This document shows positions 39,311 through 47,840 of a stretch of 64,000 nucleotides of DNA, in pieces (position 1 is the stretch's first letter; each line of letters starts with the position of its first letter). The position numbers and the translations under genes were made by a program. The stretch is from Nocardia aurea (GTDB lineage Bacteria > Actinomycetota > Actinomycetes > Mycobacteriales > Mycobacteriaceae). The stretch spans positions 310,001-374,000 of the forward strand of contig NZ_QCYJ01000005.1 of the NCBI RefSeq assembly GCF_003123685.1, written 5' to 3'. Under the pieces are notes generated by a model. The model was not told where the DNA came from. It made no database searches and saw only the letters and a list, made by a program, of their open reading frames with translations.

Positions 39311-40165
39311 TCAGCGACTGACGGTCCGTTTGTACTGACGCAGCGACAGCGGGACGAACACCACCAGGATGATCACCACCCACGCCAGGGTGGCGATCTC
39401 CGGATGCTGCATGGGCCACGCGTCGGAGACCGGCACGGCCGAACTGGTGTTGCCGAACAGCTCACGGGTCGCCTGGGTGACCGCGGAGACCGGATTCCAC
39501 TCGGCGAAAACCTTCAGGACGGTCGGCAGATTCTCCAGCGGCACGAAGGTGTTGGCCAGGAAGGTGAGCGGGAAGATCACCATGAAGCTGGCGTTGTTGA
39601 AAACCTCCGGCGCACGAACCAGCAGGCCGACGACGGCCATGATCCAGGACACCGCGTAGGCGAACAGCAGCAGCAATACGTAGGCGAACACCGCGTCCAG
39701 GAACGAACCTCTGATACGCCATCCCACCAGCAGACCCGTCAGCGACATGACGACGAGACTGACCACGTTGATGACGACGTCACTGACCGTACGGCCGACC
39801 AGTACCGCCGAGGGCGCCATCGGCAGCGATCGGAATCGATCGATGATGCCCTTCTGCATATCCTCGGCCAGTCCGGCTCCGGTGAAGGTGGCGCCGAACA
39901 CCACGGTCTGGGCGAAGATGCCCGCGATCAGGAATTCCCGATAGCCGCCTTCCATTCCCGGCACCTGGATGGCCGTGCCGAAGACATAGGCGAACAGCAG
40001 CACGAACATGATCGGCGACATCGTCGAGAAGATCAGCACGTCGGGTACGCGTTTGATCTTGATGACATTGCGTTTGGCGATCGTCACGCTGTCGCTGACG
40101 ACGATCGCGAGCCGTTCTCCCAGGCCGGGCCGTGAGAGCTCCTCGGTCGCGGTGGCCGTGGTCAT
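39311..40165 (-). CDS. ABC-2 type permease (DrrB-like)
   Basis: 284 residues with six membrane helices. The ABC-2 signature is G-I-I-D-R-F-R-S-L-P-M-A-P-S-A-V-L-V-G-R. The N-terminal cytoplasmic part and late L-T-F-L-A-N-T-F-V-P resemble DrrB daunorubicin/phthiocerol exporter subunits. Its ATG overlaps the stop of the ATPase gene. It would export a hydrophobic drug or lipid; the substrate is unknown. Confidence 0.9.
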   Translation of the reverse strand: MTTATATEELSRPGLGERLAIVVSDSVTIAKRNVIKIKRVPDVLIFSTMSPIMFVLLFAYVFGTAIQVPGMEGGYREFLIAGIFAQTVVFGATFTGAGLAEDMQKGIIDRFRSLPMAPSAVLVGRTVSDVVINVVSLVVMSLTGLLVGWRIRGSFLDAVFAYVLLLLFAYAVSWIMAVVGLLVRAPEVFNNASFMVIFPLTFLANTFVPLENLPTVLKVFAEWNPVSAVTQATRELFGNTSSAVPVSDAWPMQHPEIATLAWVVIILVVFVPLSLRQYKRTVSR

Positions 40166-41187
40166 CTGACCTTTCCTTCCGTCTTGTCGAGCAGTTCGGC
40201 GGTGTCGGCGCGACCGGAACGATTTTCGGCGGCGCCGCTCAGGCTCTCCTCGGCTTCGTGTCCGGTGAGGGTGAGGAAGACATCGTCGAGCGAGGGACGG
40301 CGCAGTCCGACATCGTGCAGTTTGATGTTGTCCTTGGCCAGCAGACCGATCGCGTCGACCAGTGCCTGCGAGCCGTTGCTCACCGGCACCGTGATCCGGC
40401 GCAGACCCGGCTCGACCTGGATCTCGCCGTCCGCCAGACCGCTCAGCGCCTGCTGGGCGATACCGAGCTTGTCGGCGTGGTCGACAGTGAGTTCGATCCG
40501 GTCGCCGCCGACCAGGGTTTTCAGTTCGTCCGCGGTGCCGCGGGCGATCACCTTGCCGTGATCGATGACGGCGATGGCGTCGGCCAGACGATCGGCCTCG
40601 TCCATGTACTGCGTGGTGAGCAACAGTGTCGTTCCGCCCGCGACCAGTTCCTCGATGACATCCCAGAGATCGAGCCTGGCCCTCGGGTCGAGTCCGGTCG
40701 TCGGCTCGTCGAGGAAGAGGACCGGCGGATTGGCCACGAGCGCGCCTGCGAGATCGAGCCTGCGGCGCATACCGCCGGAGTAACCCTTCACCGGCCGATC
40801 GGCGGCATCGCTGAGCCGGAATCGTTCCAGCAGTTCGCGCGCGCGTTCCTTACTGCGCTGCACACCCATGTGATACAGCCGCCCCACCATTTCGAGGTTC
40901 TCGAATCCGGTGAGGTATTCATCGACGGCGGCGTACTGACCCGAGGCGCCGATCCGGGAACGCAGAGCCTGTGGATTGCCGAGCACGTCGATTCCCGCGA
41001 CGGTCGCGCGGCCCTCGTCCGGGACGAGCAGGGTGGTGAACACCCGGACGGTCGTGGTCTTGCCCGCGCCGTTGGGGCCGAGAAGCGCGGTGACGGTGCC
41101 TTCCGGCACCGCGAGGTCGAGTCCGTCGAGGGCGACGAGTTGACCGTAGCGTTTGACGAGACCCTCGGCGACTATTGCGTCGGGCAT
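40162..41187 (-). CDS. ABC transporter ATP-binding protein (DrrA-like)
   Basis: 341 residues. Walker A G-P-N-G-A-G-K-T is at 37-44, the signature Y-S-G-G-M at 136-140, Walker B V-L-F-L-D-E-P at about 156-162, then T-T-G-L-D-P-R. The C-terminal extension with L-R-R-P-S-L-D-D-V-F-L-T-L-T-G-H is specific to DrrA-type ATPases. AGGAGA precedes the ATG, so the longer upstream frame is rejected. Two palindromic sites 37-131 bp upstream suggest a dedicated repressor not encoded next door. Confidence 0.93.
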   Translation of the reverse strand: MPDAIVAEGLVKRYGQLVALDGLDLAVPEGTVTALLGPNGAGKTTTVRVFTTLLVPDEGRATVAGIDVLGNPQALRSRIGASGQYAAVDEYLTGFENLEMVGRLYHMGVQRSKERARELLERFRLSDAADRPVKGYSGGMRRRLDLAGALVANPPVLFLDEPTTGLDPRARLDLWDVIEELVAGGTTLLLTTQYMDEADRLADAIAVIDHGKVIARGTADELKTLVGGDRIELTVDHADKLGIAQQALSGLADGEIQVEPGLRRITVPVSNGSQALVDAIGLLAKDNIKLHDVGLRRPSLDDVFLTLTGHEAEESLSGAAENRSGRADTAELLDKTEGKVR

Positions 41188-41223
41188 GATTCTCCTGACG
41201 TTCGGGTGTTCTCGATGACAATG

Positions 41224-41318
41224 GTCGGACAATGTCCGACACAGAAGCGTCGAAGCGGTGGCACAGGATCGGACATCCAACCGATACCGGAGTCAGTATT
41301 GTCCGCGAATCGGACAAT
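41224..41318. promoter_or_regulatory. Paired CGGACAAT palindromes upstream of the drrAB-like genes
   Basis: GTCGGAC-AAT-GTCCGAC (41224-41240) and ATTGTCCG-CGAAT-CGGACAAT (41298-41318) share the half-site CGGACA. ATCGGACA near 41270 is another. This is a typical multi-operator arrangement for a TetR-type repressor. Confidence 0.55.
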
Positions 41319-41775
41319 TTCATCCGATTTGTTCGTGCCGGAAGCCGTCCTTGTGAGCACGCGCACATGATGGCACCGGGGTACGACAGGTTCGCCGGAT
41401 CGCGTCCGGGCACGGCATGCCCGGCACTTCCGCGACACGCAGAAGGCTCCCGAAATTCTGTCGGATCTCGAGCCGCATCCGGTCCGACGACACGCGTCCA
41501 GCGACTGGTCGGCACGCTCCGAATGTTTGGGACATCGCCCGGTCGTAGGCACATTTACCAACGTAAATCAGTGCAACACAACGTCTTTGGCAAACGTTTA
41601 GCCGCTTCCGAATGGAGGTTTCGGACCGGGTGCCGAACCTGTGGCGATACCCGCTGGAATGACCGGAACAACAGCGCCCGAAAAACTTCCGGAGTGGTCA
41701 TCGCCACGCACACACAAACGTGGATCATCGCGTAGGATCGTTCACGTCGGCCCCTCCCCCCCGGGCCGACCTTAC
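41319..41775. other. Intergenic region without a supported gene
   Basis: About 460 bp between the transporter operators and the terminator of the acyl-CoA dehydrogenase-like gene. Open frames on both strands lack start signals and recognisable motifs. A run AACGTAAATCAGTGCAAC around 41560 is A/T-richer than its surroundings. Nothing else is seen. Confidence 0.5.
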
Positions 41776-41814
41776 GCGGGCCTCGGCTAACTCCCCCCCT
41801 TCGCCGAGGCCCGC
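41776..41814 (-). terminator. Strong hairpin after the acyl-CoA dehydrogenase-like gene
   Basis: GCGGGCCTCGGC (41776-41787) and GCCGAGGCCCGC (41803-41814) form a perfect 12-bp stem, 20 bp beyond the stop codon on the minus strand. There is no U-tract. Confidence 0.6.
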
Positions 41815-41833
41815 TCCCCATTTCCGGGGCAGG

Positions 41834-42766
41834 TCACTTCTCCGAATATTCGGGCCGATCGCGCACCGAGCGCCACGCCGTCTCCAACCGCTGCGCCCTG
41901 ACCCGTCCGGCCGTCGTCAGCAACGGACGGTCTCGCTCCCACCGCTCCCGGACCACCGGATCGACCAGTGCCCACTGCGCTTCCAGTTCTGCCGACAGCC
42001 GATCCACCTCCTCGAACAGCCCACCCAGGGCGATATGCAGACCGGGTGCGGTCGGATCGGACAGCTCGAGTCCGCGCAATCCGGCCAGCGAGGCCAGGAG
42101 CCGCTGCTGGGTCGAATGCGCCCATCCCGCCCGCCGTCCGACCCGCACCAACCAGCCCAGCGCCGCGGCCAGCACGTGCGCGTCCTCGATCGTGCGGAAC
42201 GGTTTCAGGAAATCCGCGTACCCGTCCCCCGGCAGCGGTTCGGCCGCGGCGTCATCGAATGTCACAGTGGCATGGCCGATCTCGGGTGCGAACGAGATCG
42301 GCGGCCGATCGGTGACCGTGACGCCCGCCTGGTCGACGGTCACCAACGCCGCGCGCAGACGGCGACGCCCACTCGCGTCGACACCGGTACCCGCGATCAC
42401 CACCAGTCGTCGCGCCAGCGCGGCGAGAGTCGTGAAGGTCTTGGTGCCACGCACCTTCCACCCGTCACCGGTTTCGACCAGGACCGTTTCGATCGCGGAC
42501 GGATGCGCGCCGCCCGCCTCGGTCGCGGAGACCGCGACCATCTCCGCGGCCGCGAGTCCGGGGACCAGCGCCCGGATCGCCTCCTGGTACCCCGAGAGGA
42601 AGGCGTAACCGAGTCGGTCCGCGCCGAACCCGCCGACGATCGCCGCGTCCAGCGGACTGTCGAATTCCCGTGCGCTGATCAGATGTCTCGACCAGGCCTC
42701 CGCCGCGCTCCCCAGCGGCGTCTCGTCGATGGGCGCGGTCAGCACGTGGTCGAAAACAGATTGCAC
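41834..42766 (-). CDS. Short acyl-CoA dehydrogenase-like protein
   Basis: 310 residues from GTG, shorter than the usual 380-400. The middle beta-domain is recognisable (A-V-S-A-T-E-A-G-G-A-H-P-S, D-G-W-K-V-R-G-T-K-T-F-T-T-L). So is a helical C-terminal part (A-A-A-L-G-W-L-V-R-V-G). The N-terminal helical domain is abbreviated and no clear catalytic Glu can be placed. It may be an inactive or specialised family member. It is divergent from the DUF1275 gene. Confidence 0.7.
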   Translation of the reverse strand: MQSVFDHVLTAPIDETPLGSAAEAWSRHLISAREFDSPLDAAIVGGFGADRLGYAFLSGYQEAIRALVPGLAAAEMVAVSATEAGGAHPSAIETVLVETGDGWKVRGTKTFTTLAALARRLVVIAGTGVDASGRRRLRAALVTVDQAGVTVTDRPPISFAPEIGHATVTFDDAAAEPLPGDGYADFLKPFRTIEDAHVLAAALGWLVRVGRRAGWAHSTQQRLLASLAGLRGLELSDPTAPGLHIALGGLFEEVDRLSAELEAQWALVDPVVRERWERDRPLLTTAGRVRAQRLETAWRSVRDRPEYSEK

Positions 42767-42934
42767 GGTTCACGGTAACCCGTGCGCGCGGACGCTGAAG
42801 CGACCGTGCGCGTTCCTCCACTGCGGGGTACGACCCGTGGCAAATACCGGGACATCCCCCGGCGTTCCCTCGGCGAATATTCGAGCCGAGGCGGTTGACT
42901 GGATCCGTCAACCGTCCCGGAAGGAGTCTGCACT

Positions 42935-43645
42935 GTGAAGCAGCCGGACGAGGTCCGCAGAAAAGCGCTCTTCGACAGTGACGCTCGGCTGTCGTGGGTC
43001 CTCGCCGCACTCGCCGGACTCATCGGCGCGGCCGCGTTCATGCACACCGCCGGATATTTCGTCACGTTCATGACGGGCAACACCGAGCGGGCCGTCCTCG
43101 GCTACTTCCACGACGAGACCGACGTCGCCGTCGCCGCCGCGCTGCTGCTCGGCTCATTCCTGTCCGGCGTCGTGGTCTCCTCGCTGTGCCGCAGACATTT
43201 CTGGTCGGGACATCCGCACGGCCCCACCCTGCTCACCACCGCCTGCCTGGCCGCGGCCTCGATCATCGACATCGTGATGTACGAGATCACCTCGTCGACC
43301 CGGATCGAATTCGTCCCGATCCTGTTCGTGGCCTTCGGCGTCGGCGCGCTCAACACCTCGTTCGTCAAGAACGGCGAAGTCTCCATCCCCTTGAGCTACG
43401 TCACCGGCACCCTGGTCAAAATGGGTCAGGGCATCGAACGCCATATCAGCGGCGGCACCTACGCCGACTGGCTCGACTACTTCCTGCTGTACGCCGCGTT
43501 CGCCCTCGGCGCCTTCGTCGGCGGTCTGCTCAGCCTCATGGTCGCGGGCTGGGCGATGCTCATCACCGCTACCGTCGTCTGCCTCATCGTGACCGGGTAC
43601 ACCTATCTGCACCTGGATATCCACGGACCGCTGACAGATGAATAA
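42935..43645 (+). CDS. YoaK family (DUF1275) membrane protein
   Basis: 236 residues, six membrane helices. The DUF1275 hallmarks are present: G-Y-F-V-T-F-M-T-G-N-T in the first helix-loop, G-A-L-N-T-S-F-V-K-N-G and L-S-Y-V-T-G-T-L-V-K-M-G. Function is unknown. The start is GTG with AAGGAG 8 bp upstream. It ends 79 bp before the tRNA-Ala gene on the other strand. Confidence 0.88.
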   Translation: MKQPDEVRRKALFDSDARLSWVLAALAGLIGAAAFMHTAGYFVTFMTGNTERAVLGYFHDETDVAVAAALLLGSFLSGVVVSSLCRRHFWSGHPHGPTLLTTACLAAASIIDIVMYEITSSTRIEFVPILFVAFGVGALNTSFVKNGEVSIPLSYVTGTLVKMGQGIERHISGGTYADWLDYFLLYAAFALGAFVGGLLSLMVAGWAMLITATVVCLIVTGYTYLHLDIHGPLTDE

Positions 43646-43699
43646 CCCATCCGGAATGCCGCACGCCGACAACGCGCGGCCTCACATCCCGTGATCGCA

Positions 43700-43718
43700 G
43701 ACCAGCGTCGCGCTGGTC
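43700..43718 (-). terminator. Hairpin after tRNA-Ala
   Basis: GACCAGCG-TCG-CGCTGGTC, a perfect 8-bp stem 5 bp beyond the tRNA 3' end. It may terminate the tRNA or aid processing. It lacks a U-tract. Confidence 0.45.
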
Positions 43719-43723
43719 GAAAG

Positions 43724-43796
43724 TGGAGCCTAGGGGAATCGAACCCCTAACCCCTGCCTTGCAAAGGCAGTGCTCTGCCAATTGAGCTAAGGCCCC
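43724..43796 (-). tRNA. tRNA-Ala (TGC)
   Basis: 73 nt. The acceptor GGGGCCT pairs with AGGCTCC (one G-U) and the discriminator is A. The anticodon stem CTGCC/GGCAG has loop TTTGCAA, anticodon TGC. The T arm AGGGGTTCGATTCCCCT is intact. CCA is not encoded. It lies 21 bp downstream of the DLW-39 gene on the same strand. Confidence 0.97.
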
Positions 43797-43817
43797 GAGT
43801 ACCCAGAAAAGGGTCGT

Positions 43818-43925
43818 TCAGCGAGTGGTGACCTCGTGCCACAGATCCGCGTCTTCACGCTTCCGCAGCTTGGTGATTCCCACGAGAACCAGGACCGCGA
43901 CACCGATCGTGAGAAGAATTTTCAT
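43818..43925 (-). CDS. DLW-39 family microprotein
   Basis: 35 residues: a hydrophobic helix (M-K-I-L-L-T-I-G-V-A-V-L-V-L-V-G-I), then K-L-R-K-R-E-D-A-D-L-W-H-E-V-T-T-R. The D-L-W motif and size define the DLW-39 family, conserved near gyrA and the Ile/Ala tRNA genes in actinobacteria. Function is unknown; it is probably a single-pass membrane peptide. It is easily missed because of its length. Confidence 0.85.
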   Translation of the reverse strand: MKILLTIGVAVLVLVGITKLRKREDADLWHEVTTR

Positions 43926-44969
43926 AATCCCACCCTACTGTGATGATCGGTCACCGGCCCGCGAGTATCCGAGATTCGCGTCATTTCACGACACAAACTA
44001 ACGCTTTGCTGCTATAGACGTCAACACAGCAGGTCAGCGGCCTTCCCCTGCCCCGACGCGCCGCGCCCTCGGGCTGATCCCGCGCCGACTTCGTGTGAGG
44101 CACGACAAGTCTGTCGCGTGATCAGCCGTGTCCTACGGACGCCCCTCGCCGACCAGGCGACCGTTGGACACTGTCACGCGACAGGCCGCCGACACTCGAT
44201 CTTCTCGTTCAGCTCGAACGCCTCCGCCGCGCGCCGACGAAATACGGGTGTCGTGCGCCGGTGTCTACCGCGTTCCACGCATCGGCTCCCACGCGAGGTA
44301 ACCGATGCGCGCTCTCCAACTCGCGGTACCCGACCCGCGGATCTGTCCACACCATGAACGTGGAGCGCTGTCTATTCGCGTGGGAATCCCCTTCGCCCCC
44401 AACGACAGGGAGCAGCGGGCACCGGTTTCAGCGAAGCCATCGCGGCGGCTTTCTCCGGTCGGCCGTTGCGATCGGCGACATCCGAGCACCGAAATCCGCA
44501 GACCGGGGCATTCATCGATCACAATTCGGATTCGGTCTTCTCCGCATACTTGTGTTCGTCCTCGGCATGCTCCTAGGTGGCCGGCCGGACACAGGAAATG
44601 GCAGCATCGAAGCCGCTCCCCGGTGTTCCGCGCCAGCCGATTCACGCACCTCTTCGACGCCATGGTCCGCGTACAGAGAAGGGCGATTAGCTGCGCGTAT
44701 GCGGAAAATTCAGAACTGACGACGGCCCCGTCACTACCCGGCTCGGTCGAGCGTTTCGCCACGATAGCCGGAAGCCGACCGAACAATACCCAAAGGTAAC
44801 CCGATCACCGTGTCGCCGAACACGACTCCGCCGTATGCAGTGATCGAAATCAGGAGTTGATTCGCCGACCGAGATCGGATAGAACTTGATCGTTGCAATT
44901 CGCAACACGGATACATTGCGCACGCTTGAAGAGTCAGCGTGTCGCGGGGGTCGGGAGGCTAGGAAAATC
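43926..44969. other. Gene-poor region, possibly decayed
   Basis: About 1040 bp with only unconvincing frames of odd composition. One plus-strand frame contains I-P-F-A-P-N-D-R-E-Q-R near 44380, faintly like the C-terminal P-F-x-N-N-x-A-E-R of IS66 transposases, but the rest does not follow without frameshifts. A palindrome GTTGC-AATTC-GCAAC at 44892-44906, next to TACATT (about 44911), is probably the promoter/operator of the secreted-protein gene. Confidence 0.4.
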
Positions 44970-45422
44970 ATGCGTAGGACTATCGGAAAAATCGGTCGTA
45001 AGGCACTCGTCGCCGCTTTGCCGCTGGCGGTCGCGGTAACTTTCGTGGGCGTGGGAACGGCTTCCGCCGAAGCCCCGGCCGCCGCGCCTCTGGCAGCGGC
45101 AACAGTACAGCTGGACGCGGTTCCGGAGGCGGCTCCCGACTTCGTGCAGGCCGCCGCCTCGGATGCCGTTCAGCCGGTCGCGGCTTCGGATCTGCAGGAT
45201 ATCGCCACGGATCCCAATGCGGCCAACCATGATCCGCTGGCCAACGGCGCCGCCGCGGGCGCGGTCGTCGGCGGCGCGTTGGGTGCCGTCGTCTGCGCCG
45301 TCTCCCTCGTCGGCATTCTGCTCATTCCGCTCTGCGCCCTCGGCCCCGCCCTCCAAGGCGCCGTGGTCGGCCTGATCGTCGGCGCGATCGCCCCGAATAT
45401 CATTCCGCAGGTCCTGCCCTGA
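44970..45422 (+). CDS. Secreted small protein with glycine-zipper hydrophobic C-terminus
   Basis: 150 residues. The signal peptide is M-R-R-T-I-G-K-I-G-R-K then a hydrophobic core ending G-T-A-S-A, with cleavage before E-A-P-A. The mature N-half is Ala/Pro-rich. The C-half has G-A-A-A-G-A-V-V-G-G-A-L-G-A-V, a glycine-zipper segment, and a second hydrophobic stretch around two Cys. It could insert into or associate with the outer mycolate layer. No family is recognised. The ATG has GGCTAGG upstream; a longer frame is unlikely. Confidence 0.7.
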   Translation: MRRTIGKIGRKALVAALPLAVAVTFVGVGTASAEAPAAAPLAAATVQLDAVPEAAPDFVQAAASDAVQPVAASDLQDIATDPNAANHDPLANGAAAGAVVGGALGAVVCAVSLVGILLIPLCALGPALQGAVVGLIVGAIAPNIIPQVLP

Positions 45423-45450
45423 TCCCTTCGGGATCTACGATCTCTGTTCT

Positions 45451-45479
45451 CCGGTAATCCAATCGCGTCCGATTACCGG
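45451..45479 (+). terminator. Terminator-like hairpin after the secreted protein
   Basis: CCGGTAATC and GATTACCGG form a perfect 9-bp stem with an 11-nt loop, 28 bp after the stop. A smaller GATCCC-TTC-GGGATC hairpin overlaps the stop region. Confidence 0.6.
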
Positions 45480-45914
45480 GAAGACGGAATATCGATGTGC
45501 GCGGAAGACTGATCGCGACGGGGTTGATCGCCCGTTGCGTATACGTCTTTCGCGCTGGTCTCGGTTCGTGGTCGACGTCGACGTGGTTCACCGAACACCC
45601 GGTCGATACGTCGACTCGGCCGACAACCGAACACGAATGACAAAAGCTCCATCCGACCGTGGTACACCGCCGCGGACAGGTGGAGCGTTCTGGTTTTTCG
45701 ATTTCTGTTCAGCAAGGTTGGTCGACCCACCGAGAACGCGAGTAACAGCCCAGACCGTCTGCGGCGAAACGCTACTCGTCGGTAAATTAATTCAGCGCCG
45801 AATCAGCCGGACGTATATCTGCGAGCCGGGGCAACACTCTCGATCCTCGAGTCCATACGGAATGGAATTCCCACGGACCCCGGATCGCTTACCGCGCCGA
45901 ATCAAGGGGCTGGT
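45480..45914. other. Intergenic region without a supported gene
   Basis: About 430 bp between the secreted-protein terminator and the end of the sigma factor gene. Lower GC than the core regions. The plus-strand open frame has no start signal and is rejected. Confidence 0.5.
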
Positions 45915-46826
45915 TTACTCGGATTCGTCTACCAGCATGGAGAACCGTCCGGATTTCAGGAGACCGGCGACGGCTTTCATCTTCGCGCCGGGGGAAGCGT
46001 AGTCCGGATGGACGCTGATCACTGCCGCGGCGTCGTGCAACGCGATCATCTGCGACTCGGCTGCCTCGGCGTTGCGGCCTCCGCCGGTGACCGGATGGGT
46101 AGCCAACTCCGGCCGCCGCCGATCTACCCGGCCGGTCGACACCGCGTCCTCGATTCGTCTCGAACACCGGCACCGCGCCTGTTCGGTCGCATGACCGCAA
46201 TTCGAGTTCAAGAATGCGCGCAGACGCTTCCTCGTCCGCTCCAGACGCTTTCGGTACGCGGCGGGTGTCAGTTCCAGAATCCATGCGGCGTCGGCGGATC
46301 CGACGTCGAACACGTCGTCCAGCACGAACGCGATCCTTTCCTCACGGGTCAAGCACTGCAGCATCGCCTGGCTGCACTGCAGCCTTACCTCGGTGGCGAG
46401 CAGATCCGCGTCGGGTCCGCGATAGTCGGCTGCCAAACCATCAGCGAGCTTCTCACCGAAGGCGTCGAGACTGAGCTGCACGGCCTCCTGCGGCGACCGC
46501 CTGCGCTGATTGAGCAGGTGGTTGACACCGATGCGGTACGCCCATGTGAGCAGTTTCGCCTCGGCGCGCCACGTGGACAGCCTAGTGAACACGCGCAGGA
46601 GGATTTCCTGGGTGGCGTCCTCGGCGTCGGCGGGGCGGCCGGTCATCCGAAGCGCGAGCCGATAGATCGGATCCTGTAGTCCGCGCAATACCTCGGCGAC
46701 CGCGGCCGGGTCACCTTCGATCGCTCTGGCCACGAGCGCGACCTCGCCCGGGTCGGGTGAGCCGGGTTCGGTCGGTGCGTCCTCGATCATCGGTTCATCG
46801 TCGACCAACAGATGGTGCGTGGGCAC
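45915..46826 (-). CDS. ECF sigma factor with Cys-containing C-terminal extension
   Basis: 303 residues from GTG. Region 2 (about 50-112) has Y-R-L-A-L-R-M-T-G-R-P-A-D-A-E-D-A-T-Q-E-I-L-L-R-V-F and T-W-A-Y-R-I-G-V-N. Region 4 lies at about 155-205. An extension carries C210, C219 and C221 (C-x8-C-x-C) and about 80 further residues, a possible metal- or redox-sensing tail. No anti-sigma gene is adjacent. It starts 6 bp after the dehalogenase stop, so it is the second gene of that operon. ATG at 46790 is an alternative start. Confidence 0.85.
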   Translation of the reverse strand: MPTHHLLVDDEPMIEDAPTEPGSPDPGEVALVARAIEGDPAAVAEVLRGLQDPIYRLALRMTGRPADAEDATQEILLRVFTRLSTWRAEAKLLTWAYRIGVNHLLNQRRRSPQEAVQLSLDAFGEKLADGLAADYRGPDADLLATEVRLQCSQAMLQCLTREERIAFVLDDVFDVGSADAAWILELTPAAYRKRLERTRKRLRAFLNSNCGHATEQARCRCSRRIEDAVSTGRVDRRRPELATHPVTGGGRNAEAAESQMIALHDAAAVISVHPDYASPGAKMKAVAGLLKSGRFSMLVDESE

Positions 46827-46832
46827 AGGATG

Positions 46833-47840
46833 TCAGCGTTTCCGTGTCTCGATGAGGGCATGGCGCTGGAGCCATGCAGCGATCGCGGCGCCGATCTCAT
46901 CGGGGCGATCCTCAGCGGCATGATGTCCGGCTCGGCCACAGGCGACGATATCCACTGTCGCGATGTGGTGTTCGCACCAGTCGGCCATCGCGGCGTCGAT
47001 GAGCAGCGTGGGGGAACCTTCGAAGGTCATCAACAGCTTGGGCGTGCCGACGCTGGTAGCCAGCCACCGGTCATAGGCTTCGATGCGCGCGACTAGTTCG
47101 ACAGGCTCTCCACCGAGCGGTATTTGGCGCGCCCACGCCAGGACGGGTCGACGACTGTCCCTGGTCGGGAAAGGCGCGAGGTAGGACCGCAGATCCTCCG
47201 CGCTCACGGGATCGAGCACGCCTCCGGTGAACGCTTGGCGAATGAACAGGTCTTGGTCGAGCACCATCTCCTCGCCGACGCTGGGGGTTCGGATGGATTC
47301 GGACCGTTCGCGCGCTTGCGGAGACAACTCCTCCCATCTCATCGGTTTGATGATGCTTTCGAAGAAGGCGAGACCGAGTACCCGATCAGGGTGTCGCGCG
47401 GCCCAGTCGCAGGCCAGCGCGCCGCCCCAGTCGTGACCGACGAGAATGACGCGGTTCAGGCCGACGGCGTCGAACCAGGCGTCGAGATAGCGGGCGTGAT
47501 CGGCGAAGTCGTATCCGATATTCGGTTTGCCGGATGCGCCCATGCCGATGAGGTCCGGCGTCAGCAGGCGTCCGTGGGTCATATGGGGCAAAATTTCGCG
47601 CCACATGTGCGACGAACTCGGGTTGCCGTGCAGGAATACGATCGCGGCGCCGTCGCCGGTATCGGCATAGGACATATGCGAGTCGAGAACTGTTGCGGTA
47701 GCCACTGTCTGGCCTTTCTGGTCGGTCGATCTGCATCCGGAGGAAGCGAACGCGACCCATGCGGCGACACCCTGGAGCAGTGCGCGTCGAGATACCGGTC
47801 GGCCGTGGTGCGATGTGTCCACGCTGCGCTGCTCGCCCAT
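46833..47840 (-). CDS. Haloalkane dehalogenase-like hydrolase with Tat lipoprotein signal
   Basis: 335 residues. The N-terminus has S-R-R-A-L-L-Q (twin-arginine) and then A-S-S-G-C36, a lipobox, so export by Tat and lipid anchoring are predicted. The catalytic part matches subfamily II haloalkane dehalogenases: N73 in H-G-N-P, nucleophile D137 and W138 in G-H-D-W-G-G, E161 in F-F-E, and H306 in G-H-H-A-A-E-D. Such enzymes cleave carbon-halogen bonds; known members are cytosolic or periplasmic. AGGAGG precedes the ATG. It is cotranscribed with the ECF sigma gene. The true substrate is unknown. Confidence 0.82.
   Translation of the reverse strand: MGEQRSVDTSHHGRPVSRRALLQGVAAWVAFASSGCRSTDQKGQTVATATVLDSHMSYADTGDGAAIVFLHGNPSSSHMWREILPHMTHGRLLTPDLIGMGASGKPNIGYDFADHARYLDAWFDAVGLNRVILVGHDWGGALACDWAARHPDRVLGLAFFESIIKPMRWEELSPQARERSESIRTPSVGEEMVLDQDLFIRQAFTGGVLDPVSAEDLRSYLAPFPTRDSRRPVLAWARQIPLGGEPVELVARIEAYDRWLATSVGTPKLLMTFEGSPTLLIDAAMADWCEHHIATVDIVACGRAGHHAAEDRPDEIGAAIAAWLQRHALIETRKR

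Noticed and set aside
44305..44799. Possible IS66-type transposase C-terminus
   Set aside because: Only a short P-F-x-x-N-D-x-E-Q-R-like segment fits; the K-x-S-G-x-F-R and R-S-Y-x-S-T parts do not follow at the right spacing in any frame.
45535..46002. 155-codon plus-strand frame before the sigma factor
   Set aside because: No start signal, odd composition, and it overlaps the end of the better-supported sigma factor gene.
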